NCBI GenBank assembly: GCA_009916335.1 | Contig: SAAR01000128.1 | Location: forward strand, 1 to 9,320 | From: Erysipelotrichia bacterium | GTDB taxonomy: Bacteria; Bacillota_I; Bacilli_A; Erysipelotrichales; Erysipelotrichaceae | DNA length: 9,320 nucleotides | Reading direction: 5' to 3' | Part shown: one piece after another, positions 1 through 4,922 of the stretch | Numbering within the stretch: position 1 is the stretch's first letter | How the letters are laid out: every line of letters starts with the position of its first letter | Position numbers and translations under genes: made by a program | Notes under the pieces: generated by a model | The model's input: only the letters and a program-made list of their open reading frames with translations | Told to the model about the DNA's origin: nothing | The model's database searches: none

Positions 1-70
1 GTCATCAATTTCAATAAATTATAGTAAAGGTTATAAACTAAAAGGGCATAAAATAGAGGTAATAAAATGA
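1..70 (+). CDS. 3' end of an upstream early gene (partial, hypothetical)
   Basis: Reading frame 2 is open from the window edge to a TGA at 68-70 and encodes at least 22 residues, ending KGHKIEVIK. The stop overlaps the start of the next gene in an ATGA junction (67-70), the same arrangement seen elsewhere in this gene run. This supports a real gene that begins outside the window. The visible tail is basic and hydrophilic, and nothing in it identifies a family. Confidence 0.6.
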   Translation, partial: SSISINYSKGYKLKGHKIEVIK

Positions 71-381
71 TTTTAATGCAATGCGTAACCTGTGGGGCTT
101 CAAATTTCACTAATGGTAAATGTGATTATTGTGGCAACCGGTACGAAGTAAATGAAGATAAAATATTTTACGATAATTCAACAGAAGATTATTCATCATC
201 AGATAAGGAAACAACTTTTGAAGATACTAAAACAGGAAAATTAATACTAAAAATCATGATTTATACTTTAGTATCTATTGTTTGGTTTGCAGTAACTGTA
301 TTTATTCCACCGCTATTTATAATAACAATTATTTTATTAGTAGTCTATGGAACTTATTGCTTGATAAATAAAAAGAAATAG
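67..381 (+). CDS. Small zinc-ribbon membrane protein (hypothetical)
   Basis: This encodes 104 residues. The N-terminus has two CxxC knuckles (Cys6, Cys9, Cys19, Cys22), the pattern of a short zinc ribbon. An acidic, serine-rich linker (about residues 28-56) follows. Two hydrophobic stretches (about 59-79 and 83-100) are separated by a Pro-Pro turn at 81-82, and the protein ends in a Lys tail. The likely topology is a cytoplasmic zinc ribbon tethered by a membrane hairpin. The chosen ATG lies 7 nt after AGAGG; an in-frame ATG at 76 is an alternative. It overlaps the upstream gene by 4 nt, so translational coupling is likely. I do not recognise a specific function. A zinc ribbon on a membrane anchor could act at the host envelope or in take-over, but that is inference. 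Confidence 0.75.
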   Translation: MILMQCVTCGASNFTNGKCDYCGNRYEVNEDKIFYDNSTEDYSSSDKETTFEDTKTGKLILKIMIYTLVSIVWFAVTVFIPPLFIITIILLVVYGTYCLINKKK

Positions 382-423
382 TTTATAATTGTGTATATAG
401 AGTTAAAGAAAGGAAGTAAATAG

Positions 424-546
424 ATGAATAAATCAGATTGCTATACTTGTGGAGAAGAGTTTGAAGATAATAATTGTGAGTTTTGCTCATTTGCTTATCC
501 CTTTTGTTCGCTAGAATGCTATGACAAATATATTGAAAGTTTATGA
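424..546 (+). CDS. 40-residue Cys-rich putative zinc-finger protein
   Basis: This short ORF starts with ATG at 424 after a good ribosome binding site (AAAGGAAG, about 409-416) and ends in TGA at 544-546. The 40-residue product has six cysteines (6, 9, 18, 21, 28, 32): a CxxC pair, a second CxxC pair and a CxxxC pair. This spacing could bind one or two zinc ions in a treble-clef or ribbon-like fold. The stop overlaps the ATG of the next Cys-rich gene, so the two are probably translated as a unit. The cysteine density, the ribosome binding site and the overlap argue that it is real despite its length. Its function is unknown. Confidence 0.65.
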   Translation: MNKSDCYTCGEEFEDNNCEFCSFAYPFCSLECYDKYIESL

Positions 547-803
547 ATGGAATGATGAAAATAAAATATTTTAATGATAAAAGATATTGCCACTGCTTCG
601 ATATACCAACGAGTGACGGCTTAGGAGTTTGCAAAGGTTGCAGAGGATACACAAATATCTGTTATAGTTGCGGTCTCTGTTTACATTGCTGGTACACATC
701 ACAGGTTGAATTGTTTACTGAATATAATGAGCCTGAATTACTAGCACTTACAGAAAAGTGGAATAAATTTCATCAAATTAGAAAGACTGATAATCGAAGT
801 TAA
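543..803 (+). CDS. Cys-rich zinc-binding protein (hypothetical)
   Basis: This encodes 86 residues with eight cysteines in the first 50: CHC at 16-18, then CxxC pairs at 30/33, 40/43 and 46/49, with His17 and His48 as further possible ligands. The arrangement suggests two zinc sites. The C-terminal third is a hydrophilic helix rich in Glu and Lys. The first ATG (543) sits in an ATGA overlap with the preceding gene and has only a weak ribosome binding site. In-frame ATGs at 552 and 555 are possible starts. It is the third Cys-rich protein in a row, which suggests a functional cluster. The family was not recognised. It is the last gene before the promoter at 807. Confidence 0.75.
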   Translation: MNGMMKIKYFNDKRYCHCFDIPTSDGLGVCKGCRGYTNICYSCGLCLHCWYTSQVELFTEYNEPELLALTEKWNKFHQIRKTDNRS

Positions 804-806
804 TAT

Positions 807-848
807 TTGACAAAGGGAAAGTAATTTGATAGAATAGTGTTATAGAAA
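807..848 (+). promoter_or_regulatory. Early promoter cassette, copy 1
   Basis: The -35 box TTGACA (807-812) and -10 box TAGAAT (830-835) are separated by exactly 17 bp, with an extended -10 TG at 827-828. Downstream comes TTATAGAAA (840-848), a leader motif found in the same place in three other promoters of this window. The ribosome binding site and ATG of the 860 gene follow directly. This is a near-consensus housekeeping-sigma promoter and should not need a phage activator. Confidence 0.85.
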
Positions 849-859
849 GAGGTGCAGAG

Positions 860-1183
860 ATGACAGCCGAAGAAATAGTACAAAACTACCAAGTTAAATT
901 ACTAAAGATTATATTCAAAGAAATTGATAGCCTGATAAAGAAAAAAGAAAAGTCTGATATCAATGCAAGTAAACTTGCTGAAAATGGGTACTCTGTGAGA
1001 ACATCAGCACATTGGAAGTCATTAGGAAATGCAGAGTTTTACATTAAAGAGATTTATCAAAAGCTGAATGCTTTAGCTGAAATTGATAGACTATTCCATT
1101 GGTCAAGTCGTTTACATCAAGAGCAATTACAATTTGTTAGTAAATACCCTAAAGTTATGGAAAAATACAGACAATCAAATTAA
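860..1183 (+). CDS. Hypothetical helical early protein
   Basis: This encodes 107 residues, mainly charged and predicted helical, with no cysteines and no membrane segment. A Lys-rich stretch lies near residues 27-33. The gene has its own promoter (807-835) and starts with ATG at 860. The upstream GAGGTGCAGAG supplies a ribosome binding site, AGAGG at about 848-852. It is followed immediately by a strong AAGGAG for the next, membrane-peptide gene, so the two form a small unit. I do not recognise the family. It looks like a soluble early host-interaction or DNA-metabolism accessory protein, but nothing in the sequence decides. Confidence 0.75.
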   Translation: MTAEEIVQNYQVKLLKIIFKEIDSLIKKKEKSDINASKLAENGYSVRTSAHWKSLGNAEFYIKEIYQKLNALAEIDRLFHWSSRLHQEQLQFVSKYPKVMEKYRQSN

Positions 1184-1193
1184 GGAGAATAAA

Positions 1194-1322
1194 ATGAAAT
1201 TAGATTTAGAAACAGCAAAAACTTTAACAATTGTTATAGGTGTTAGCTTCGCAGTTATAGTTATTGCATGGCTGGCTATGATTGCAATATTGAGTATTAC
1301 ATGGCTTGGAGGAATTATCTAA
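1194..1322 (+). CDS. 42-residue single-pass membrane peptide
   Basis: The ATG at 1194 lies 6 nt after AAGGAG (1182-1187), the best ribosome binding site nearby, so I chose it over the upstream in-frame ATG at 1083. The product begins MKLDLETAK and then runs through about 32 hydrophobic residues to its end, long enough for one transmembrane helix. There is no basic C-terminal tail. The stop overlaps the next ATG by one base (TAATG), suggesting coupling. Small membrane peptides in early phage regions can block superinfection or disturb the host envelope. That is a general expectation and is not shown here. Confidence 0.7.
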   Translation: MKLDLETAKTLTIVIGVSFAVIVIAWLAMIAILSITWLGGII

Positions 1323-1816
1323 TGGGATATGTACAACATATTAAATGGTCTGATGAAGCAGTTACAAAATATAATTATAATCAGAGTAAAGAAGAAGTGA
1401 TTGAAATATTAAAAGAAGATATTAATGATCGTGATATTTTATCAACTTGGGCTGATGATGAAAATGGTAAGCAAATAGCTTATTTTGATAAACATATTCA
1501 ATTAATTACAGGAGAAGAAGAAATGAAAAAAGTAACAAAAGAAGAAGCATTAGAAAGAATTAATTTCGATATTCATGTTCATAGACGTTACATCAAAGAA
1601 GTTTTAGACGCATTAGAAGAAAAAGGCTATATTAAGTTTAAAAAAGAACCTAAAAAGTATAAAGTGTTCGTCAAACTTGTTACCATTGGAGAAGAAAATA
1701 AAAAACTTTACTATGTAAATGAATATCATTTGACTGATAATATTGATGAAGCTAAGCGATTTGAAACTTATGAAGACAAAAACGGTTATGGCTATGAGTT
1801 TGTAAAGGAGTATTAA
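1322..1816 (+). CDS. Hypothetical 164-residue early protein, possibly two fused modules
   Basis: The start is ATG 1322, 9 nt after GGAGG (1308-1312), in a TAATG overlap with the membrane-peptide gene. A longer frame reaching back to 1268 would run through that gene and is less likely. The product is acidic and hydrophilic. Residues 1-67 and 68-164 look like separate modules. The second begins with Met68 (1523), which has its own GGAG (1511-1514) 8 nt upstream, so a shorter 97-residue form could also be made. The C-terminal part holds a helix-rich segment (DVLDALEEKG-like) and then a strand-rich end with many tyrosines. I do not recognise a family. Confidence 0.75.
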   Translation: MGYVQHIKWSDEAVTKYNYNQSKEEVIEILKEDINDRDILSTWADDENGKQIAYFDKHIQLITGEEEMKKVTKEEALERINFDIHVHRRYIKEVLDALEEKGYIKFKKEPKKYKVFVKLVTIGEENKKLYYVNEYHLTDNIDEAKRFETYEDKNGYGYEFVKEY

Positions 1817-1817
1817 A

Positions 1818-2105
1818 GTGAACTTACAAGAGAATCAACATTATCAAAATAAATATGGACAACAGCTTAAAGATTTTATTATCGCAAATGACCCAGAATT
1901 TTGGAAAATTGTTTGTAATTGGTCAGCTATTAAATATTATATTAGAGCTGGTAAGAAAGACGGAGAAAGCCTAGAGAAAGACTTAGGTAAGTGTAAAGAT
2001 TATGTTAAAGAATATGTAGCTTTAGAGGAAACTAGTAGCGTAAATGAAATTATGGAAGAGTTAGAACGAATCAAAGCTCAATTTGAAGCATGGAAAGGCG
2101 AATAA
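1818..2105 (+). CDS. DUF3310-like protein (T7 gp1.7 nucleotide-kinase family relative)
   Basis: The start is a GTG at 1818, 7 nt after AAGGAG (1805-1810); no ATG competes. The 95-residue product has an N-terminal HYQ motif (8-10) and then the segment AIKYYIRAGKKDG (37-49), followed by an acidic/basic helix with DLGKCKDYV. This resembles the DUF3310 signature, in which an aromatic-rich IKY..R..KK/DG segment precedes a helix. T7 gp1.7, a nucleotide kinase, belongs to that family. A role in nucleotide metabolism is therefore possible but is inferred only from distant similarity. The gene lies between the 1322 and 2107 genes with gaps of one base. Confidence 0.7.
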   Translation: MNLQENQHYQNKYGQQLKDFIIANDPEFWKIVCNWSAIKYYIRAGKKDGESLEKDLGKCKDYVKEYVALEETSSVNEIMEELERIKAQFEAWKGE

Positions 2106-2106
2106 A

Positions 2107-2541
2107 ATGACAGAAAAAATTATTATCTCTAAAGAGTTGAACGAATGGTTGGAAGAACACCAAACGTTAGATACTGATGATACAATATATAGTAAACGTT
2201 TTGGCAGAGAAATTTTCGACAAATTGTATGAAGAAGTAGAAGTTAGCAATACAGAGAAATATGACAATATTTTAGCAGCATTTGGCTTAAGTGGCTATAC
2301 TAAAGCAGCTCACTTATGGTTATTATTGAACCGTGACAAATGGGAAGTAGAAGAAGATGAACTGTTTTATATCTGTATTCCTGAACCTGATAGCGTTGAC
2401 GCTTGGCTAACTAAAGACGGAGGGTTTCAATATTGGTCTAAACTACCTAATCAAAAACATTATAAATGGACACAAGAAGAAATTGATAAACATGAAGTAG
2501 CTAAACATCTAGAATACTTCAAAAAGAAAGTAGAAGAATGA
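2107..2541 (+). CDS. DUF1642-like phage protein
   Basis: ATG 2107 is chosen because AAAGG (2094-2098) lies 8 nt upstream; an in-frame ATG at 2083 falls inside the preceding gene. The 144-residue acidic protein ends with a layout typical of DUF1642 proteins in lactococcal and streptococcal phages. A W/Y-rich strand KWEVEEDELFYICIP (78-92) comes first, then a short WLTKDGGF segment, then a [F/W]T.EEI helix (121-126) and a charged end. The function of DUF1642 is not known. The N-terminal part holds a W-L-E-E-H motif and a helical region. The stop overlaps the next gene (ATGA), so coupling is likely. Confidence 0.75.
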   Translation: MTEKIIISKELNEWLEEHQTLDTDDTIYSKRFGREIFDKLYEEVEVSNTEKYDNILAAFGLSGYTKAAHLWLLLNRDKWEVEEDELFYICIPEPDSVDAWLTKDGGFQYWSKLPNQKHYKWTQEEIDKHEVAKHLEYFKKKVEE

Positions 2542-2699
2542 AAGTAAAAGAATTAATCAAAGAGCTAGAAAAGTTTGATGAAGACATGGAAGTTCAATAT
2601 TATTATGAATCATATTGTGGAACTATGCGTGTTCACGAAGTTTCTATTCAAAATGAAGATTATGAAAGCGATGAAAAAGAAGTAGTTGTTATTTCTTAA
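2538..2699 (+). CDS. 53-residue acidic early protein
   Basis: The ORF starts with ATG in an ATGA overlap (2538-2541) with the DUF1642-like gene and ends at TAA 2697-2699. The product begins MKVKELIKELEKFDEDMEVQ. That opening is very common in small Gram-positive phage proteins of unknown function: a helix, a D-x-D/E turn, and then a beta strand. The rest is acidic, with a tyrosine cluster at 21-23 and a single cysteine. The gene closes the unit read from the promoter at 807. Two copies of the promoter cassette follow within 300 bp. The function is unknown. Confidence 0.7.
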   Translation: MKVKELIKELEKFDEDMEVQYYYESYCGTMRVHEVSIQNEDYESDEKEVVVIS

Positions 2700-2717
2700 A
2701 AGAATGAAAGTTTATGC

Positions 2718-2760
2718 TTGACAGTATGAACTTTTTTTGATATTATAGTCTTATAGAAAT
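2718..2760 (+). promoter_or_regulatory. Early promoter cassette, copy 2
   Basis: TTGACA (2718-2723), a 17-bp spacer and TATTAT (2741-2746) with an extended -10 TG (2738-2739). TTATAGAAAT (2751-2760) follows at the same distance as in the other copies, then GAAGGAG and the gene at 2777. The sequence before the -35 (GTTTATGC) nearly matches copy 4. Confidence 0.87.
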
Positions 2761-2776
2761 GAAGGAGAACAAAACA

Positions 2777-2974
2777 ATGATAGTATTAACAACTAGAAAA
2801 CAACAAATCGTCAAAGAATATGGAATCAACACAACTTTCACAGAAGAAAAAATGAAAGATAAAGCATTCAGGAGAAAATGGACAATGTACTTGTTGAGTA
2901 TTCAATATGATGTGAGCGGTGCTGAAATTCCTGAAGAAGTATTACAAGAAGAAGCGGATCTAATTTTCGGTTAA
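2777..2974 (+). CDS. Hypothetical 65-residue early protein
   Basis: The true start is most likely ATG 2777, which lies 9 nt after GAAGGAG (2761-2767). An earlier in-frame ATG at 2759 overlaps the leader motif and would place the ribosome binding site inside the gene. The product begins MIVLTTRKQQ. It has a basic first half with an EYGI segment and an acidic C-terminal helix (about 50-62). It is transcribed from its own promoter (2718-2746). The short charged sequence gives no family. It could be a small inhibitor or DNA-associated protein, but that is a guess. Confidence 0.72.
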   Translation: MIVLTTRKQQIVKEYGINTTFTEEKMKDKAFRRKWTMYLLSIQYDVSGAEIPEEVLQEEADLIFG

Positions 2975-2991
2975 AAGAACAAAATTAATGT

Positions 2992-3034
2992 TTGACAGCA
3001 TTGACTTTGTTTGATACAATGGCATTATAGAAAT
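2992..3034 (+). promoter_or_regulatory. Early promoter cassette, copy 3
   Basis: TTGACA (2992-2997), a 17-bp spacer and TACAAT (3015-3020) with an extended -10 TG (3012-3013). TTATAGAAAT (3025-3034) and AAAGGAG come before the gene at 3048. Spacing and leader match the other copies base for base in the conserved blocks. Confidence 0.87.
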
Positions 3035-3047
3035 AAAGGAGATAGAA

Positions 3048-3236
3048 ATGGAAAAATACAACGTTAAATTGATGAACAACAAAAAAGGATATTTGAACTC
3101 TTTTAAAAACAAGCTAGGCGAAAAGTTCCTATTCCTAGGGTTCAAAGAAGAAAGAAATAACTTTAAATCAGAGTTCACTAAAGAAGAAATTAAAGCGATT
3201 GATGAAAGATACTTGGAATTTATTGAAGAGATATAA
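3048..3236 (+). CDS. Mini DUF1642-like protein
   Basis: The 62-residue product starts at ATG 3048, 6 nt after AAAGGAG (3035-3041). Residues 15-30 (YLNSFKNKLGEKFLFL) and the C-terminal helix EFTKEEIKAIDERYLEF (42-58) read like the end of a DUF1642 protein, where a YLN..G strand pair is followed by FT..EIK.IDERY. The larger N-terminal part of that family is missing. The gene is therefore either a naturally short member or a remnant that keeps its own promoter (2992-3020). A longer DUF1642-like protein is encoded at 2107. The function is unknown. Confidence 0.75.
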   Translation: MEKYNVKLMNNKKGYLNSFKNKLGEKFLFLGFKEERNNFKSEFTKEEIKAIDERYLEFIEEI

Positions 3237-3245
3237 AGTTTATGT

Positions 3246-3288
3246 TTGATAAAATAACAAACTTTTGATACTATTGTCTTATAGAAAT
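3246..3288 (+). promoter_or_regulatory. Early promoter cassette, copy 4
   Basis: TTGATA (3246-3251) differs from consensus by one base. It is followed by a 17-bp spacer and TACTAT (3269-3274) with an extended -10 TG (3266-3267). TTATAGAAAT (3279-3288) and AAGGG precede the gene at 3303. The stretch before the -35, AAAGTTTATG, is shared with copy 2. Confidence 0.83.
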
Positions 3289-3302
3289 TAAGGGAAATAA
3301 AA

Positions 3303-3506
3303 ATGATTGATGAAGTAATTACTGAAAAATATGTTTTTAAAATAATTTATATTGACGGAACAGAACAAGAATTTGAACACGGAGGAATTTATGCAAGTGT
3401 AAAACAAAGATATTTGTGGTTTAAAGAAAACAAAGAAATTGCTAAAGTTTTTGTATTTAAATTAATTCCGCAACAGCTAGATACATCAGATTGGAGTAGT
3501 TTATAA
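3303..3506 (+). CDS. Hypothetical 67-residue early protein
   Basis: The ATG at 3303 follows AAGGG (3290-3294) by 8 nt, and the gene sits directly behind the promoter at 3246. The product looks like a small alpha/beta protein. A strand pair VFKIIYIDGTEQEFEHGG spans residues 11-28, a central helix follows (about 31-45), and then a hydrophobic strand KVFVFKLIP. The IYIDGTEQEF pattern is common in small phage proteins of unknown function. No catalytic motif is visible. It is probably the first gene of the unit that continues through 3512-5543. Confidence 0.72.
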   Translation: MIDEVITEKYVFKIIYIDGTEQEFEHGGIYASVKQRYLWFKENKEIAKVFVFKLIPQQLDTSDWSSL

Positions 3507-3511
3507 TAGCA

Positions 3512-3760
3512 ATGCGAAAAGATATGGAGATAATAGCTTATAACCCTATGACTGAAGAAGAACTACACTTTAGTTGTAAGGCTCAATGTGCTAAGTATTT
3601 CGGACTTAAAACTAATACAGTCATCAGGTGGCTTGGCAACGGTAGACCTGTAATTGAACTACTGATAGACCTAGATAGAAACCAAGTGGAAATTGAAAAG
3701 CAAAGTAAACTAAATGGCTTTGAATTATTTACGATTAAGGAGTGGTTGGACTATGTGTAA
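3512..3760 (+). CDS. Small protein with NUMOD1-like helix-turn-helix
   Basis: This encodes 82 residues. Residues 8-46 contain a short strand (IIAYNP) and then CKAQCAKYFGLKTNTVIRWL. That is the pattern of a NUMOD1 or helix-turn-helix module, in which A..FG.....I..W is the recognition-helix signature. Such modules bind DNA and are often found next to homing-nuclease domains, but no nuclease motif is present here. The ribosome binding site of ATG 3512 is weak: the nearest GGAG (3493-3496) is 15 nt away. Coupling to the gene ending at 3506, or a start at ATG 3524, is possible. The 3' end overlaps the next gene by 8 nt and contains that gene's AAGGAG. Confidence 0.7.
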   Translation: MRKDMEIIAYNPMTEEELHFSCKAQCAKYFGLKTNTVIRWLGNGRPVIELLIDLDRNQVEIEKQSKLNGFELFTIKEWLDYV

Positions 3761-3941
3761 GAAACGCAAATACACTAAAATGGGTGCTTTATATTCAATA
3801 GCAAGTGCCCAACATGCTAAAAAGAGCAATAAAAACAAGAATGATAAAATACCAGTTAGAGCTTATTACTGTAAGTGGTGCAATTTATATCACTTATCAA
3901 GTCAGCAAAGATTAAATATAAAGACAGGAGTGATTGGATAA
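3753..3941 (+). CDS. Small basic protein with CxxC..H zinc motif
   Basis: The start is ATG 3753, 10 nt after AAGGAG (3737-3742); the longer frame from 3714 ignores this site. The 62-residue product is very basic (MCKKRKYTK at the front, KKSNKNKN in the middle). It ends with RAYYCKWCNLYHLSS, where Cys40, Cys43 and His47 suggest a half zinc knuckle. Small basic phage proteins with an AY.C..C..YHLTS motif are widespread and unassigned; nucleic-acid binding is the natural guess. It overlaps the 3512 gene by 8 nt and the following gene by one base (TAATG). Confidence 0.72.
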   Translation: MCKKRKYTKMGALYSIASAQHAKKSNKNKNDKIPVRAYYCKWCNLYHLSSQQRLNIKTGVIG

Positions 3942-4114
3942 TGGAAAATGAATTTACATACCACAAAGGTTATTACTTTACAAGTAATTTTAGAGAAGTC
4001 AGAAGCATTAAGTTTGATGATAAAATAGAAGCCATGAAATGGTTTGAATCGTTACCTGAAAAACAAAGAATTGAAGTTGATAAACATACTGAAAGCATTG
4101 AGGCTATAGCATAA
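3941..4114 (+). CDS. Hypothetical 57-residue early protein
   Basis: ATG 3941 overlaps the preceding stop (TAATG) and lies 10 nt after AGGAG (3926-3930). The upstream in-frame ATG at 3875 is inside the previous gene and is rejected. The product is a short alpha/beta sequence: a strand-rich YYFTSNFREVRSIKF region, then an amphipathic helix (IEAMKWFESL) and a charged end. No motif identifies it. Its stop overlaps the next gene, again as TAATG. Confidence 0.68.
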   Translation: MENEFTYHKGYYFTSNFREVRSIKFDDKIEAMKWFESLPEKQRIEVDKHTESIEAIA

Positions 4115-4461
4115 TGACAAATGAAGAATTATACAGTAGAATTACTGAAGTACTAAAAGAACAAGGTATTGGAATCAATCAACTTGAGTTAAAAATTAAA
4201 AGTGAAACAGGTAAATATCCTTGCCTAAAAACGACTAAATCACGTTTGAGTTTACCGAATACGGTGGTATTTCCTTATCTTACTATGTTTTTCAATGATG
4301 ATGAAATGCACGATATCACACTTAAAAAGATTGATAGCGTAGGAGATAATGGAGGAGCGTTTGACTTACTAGATGAGTTATTGTCTAGCTTAGAACCAAG
4401 TAAAGAGTATCTGTATAAGCAACGATTGAAACGTAAAATGCAAAGGGAGGCAATGAGATAA
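4114..4461 (+). CDS. Hypothetical 115-residue early protein
   Basis: ATG 4114 overlaps the previous stop in TAATG, with GAGG (4100-4103) 10 nt upstream. The N-terminal 40 residues read as a helical segment with an L.EQGIG.NQLE pattern that resembles part of a helix-turn-helix. The second half has a helix pair with an acidic LLDELLSSLEPS stretch, and the C-terminus is strongly basic (LKRKMQREAMR). A DNA-binding role would fit the basic tail and helix content, but no family was recognised. The last 17 bases contain the GGGAGG ribosome binding site of the next gene. Confidence 0.72.
   Translation: MTNEELYSRITEVLKEQGIGINQLELKIKSETGKYPCLKTTKSRLSLPNTVVFPYLTMFFNDDEMHDITLKKIDSVGDNGGAFDLLDELLSSLEPSKEYLYKQRLKRKMQREAMR
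4445..4450 (+). promoter_or_regulatory. Strong ribosome binding site lacking a standard start codon
   Basis: GGGAGG is followed after 10 nt by ATA (4461-4463) in a TAATA junction, where neighbouring genes have TAATG at the same distance. It marks the start of the open frame ending at 4637. Confidence 0.6.
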
Positions 4462-4637
4462 TATTACACAAGTATACAAGTGAGATTAATAGCTCAAAAT
4501 ATCCACGGTCAACAGCACGAAAGATTGCTAACGATTTGAATAAGAATGACCCTTTTAATAATTATCTAGTAAGCCTTGAGTTAGGTTCTAAACGATATAT
4601 TATTGAAAAATTTGAAATTAGAGGTATGAATAGATGA
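4461..4637 (+). CDS. Hypothetical 58-residue protein with a non-standard (ATA) start
   Basis: A frame is open from 4437 to a TGA at 4635-4637 and encodes about 58 residues from 4461, beginning LHKYTSEINSSKYPRS after the initiator. No ATG or GTG lies near its 5' end, and the only TTG is about 26 codons in with no ribosome binding site. Yet GGGAGG (4445-4450) stands 10 nt before an ATA. The upstream stop and this ATA form TAATA, exactly where the neighbouring genes at 3941 and 4114 have TAATG. The 3' end overlaps the next gene as ATGA, as expected of a real gene in this operon. It could be translated poorly from AUA, or a point mutation may have silenced it. The product is basic and hydrophilic, and no family was recognised. 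Confidence 0.55.
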   Translation: MLHKYTSEINSSKYPRSTARKIANDLNKNDPFNNYLVSLELGSKRYIIEKFEIRGMNR

Positions 4638-4900
4638 AGCGTTACTACGTAGAAGAAGAAGACGGCAAAGAGATTAAACGAAAACTCATAACTTTTGATA
4701 ATGATGATTTAACACAGCTTTCAGATGATGAGCTAGAAACATTATATTATGAATCATCAGCTCAATTTTTAGCTAAAGCAATGCACTTTATGAAGATTGA
4801 GAACGAACTATTTTCAAGAAAGAATGTAACTGTAAGTGATGAATTTCTAGAACAAACTGGAAGTAATATTTTTGAAGCCATTAATCAGGTAAGCAATTGA
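4634..4900 (+). CDS. Hypothetical 88-residue acidic protein
   Basis: ATG 4634 follows AGAGG (4620-4624) by 9 nt and overlaps the stop of the preceding frame (ATGA). The product is acidic. It has a short N-terminal strand region (RYYVEEEDGKEIKRKLITF) and then a long helical section, about residues 27-65, with LSDDELETLYYESS and a MHFMKIENELF amphipathic stretch. It could form a helical dimer. No family was recognised. It immediately precedes the transglycosylase-like gene, whose AAAAGGAG starts 8 nt after this gene's stop. Confidence 0.72.
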   Translation: MKRYYVEEEDGKEIKRKLITFDNDDLTQLSDDELETLYYESSAQFLAKAMHFMKIENELFSRKNVTVSDEFLEQTGSNIFEAINQVSN

Positions 4901-4907
4901 ACCACGG

Positions 4908-4915
4908 AAAAGGAG
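4908..4915 (+). promoter_or_regulatory. Strong ribosome binding site with only ATT/ATC start candidates
   Basis: AAAAGGAG is followed by ATT (4920), ATC (4923) and ATT (4929) in the frame of the transglycosylase-like gene, but by no ATG, GTG or TTG within reach. ATC 4923, 7 nt away, has the best spacing. The first standard in-frame start is GTG 5010. Confidence 0.6.
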
Positions 4916-4922
4916 AGTAATT

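Noticed and set aside
383..652. Minus-strand frame of 89 codons
   Set aside because: It lies opposite two overlapping Cys-rich genes with ribosome binding sites. Its product is low-complexity hydrophobic sequence with no supporting signals.
4437..4461. Programmed -1 frameshift joining the 4114 gene to the frame ending at 4637
   Set aside because: The overlap has no slippery heptamer in the right phase. CAAAGGG is out of phase, and the strong ribosome binding site points to independent initiation.
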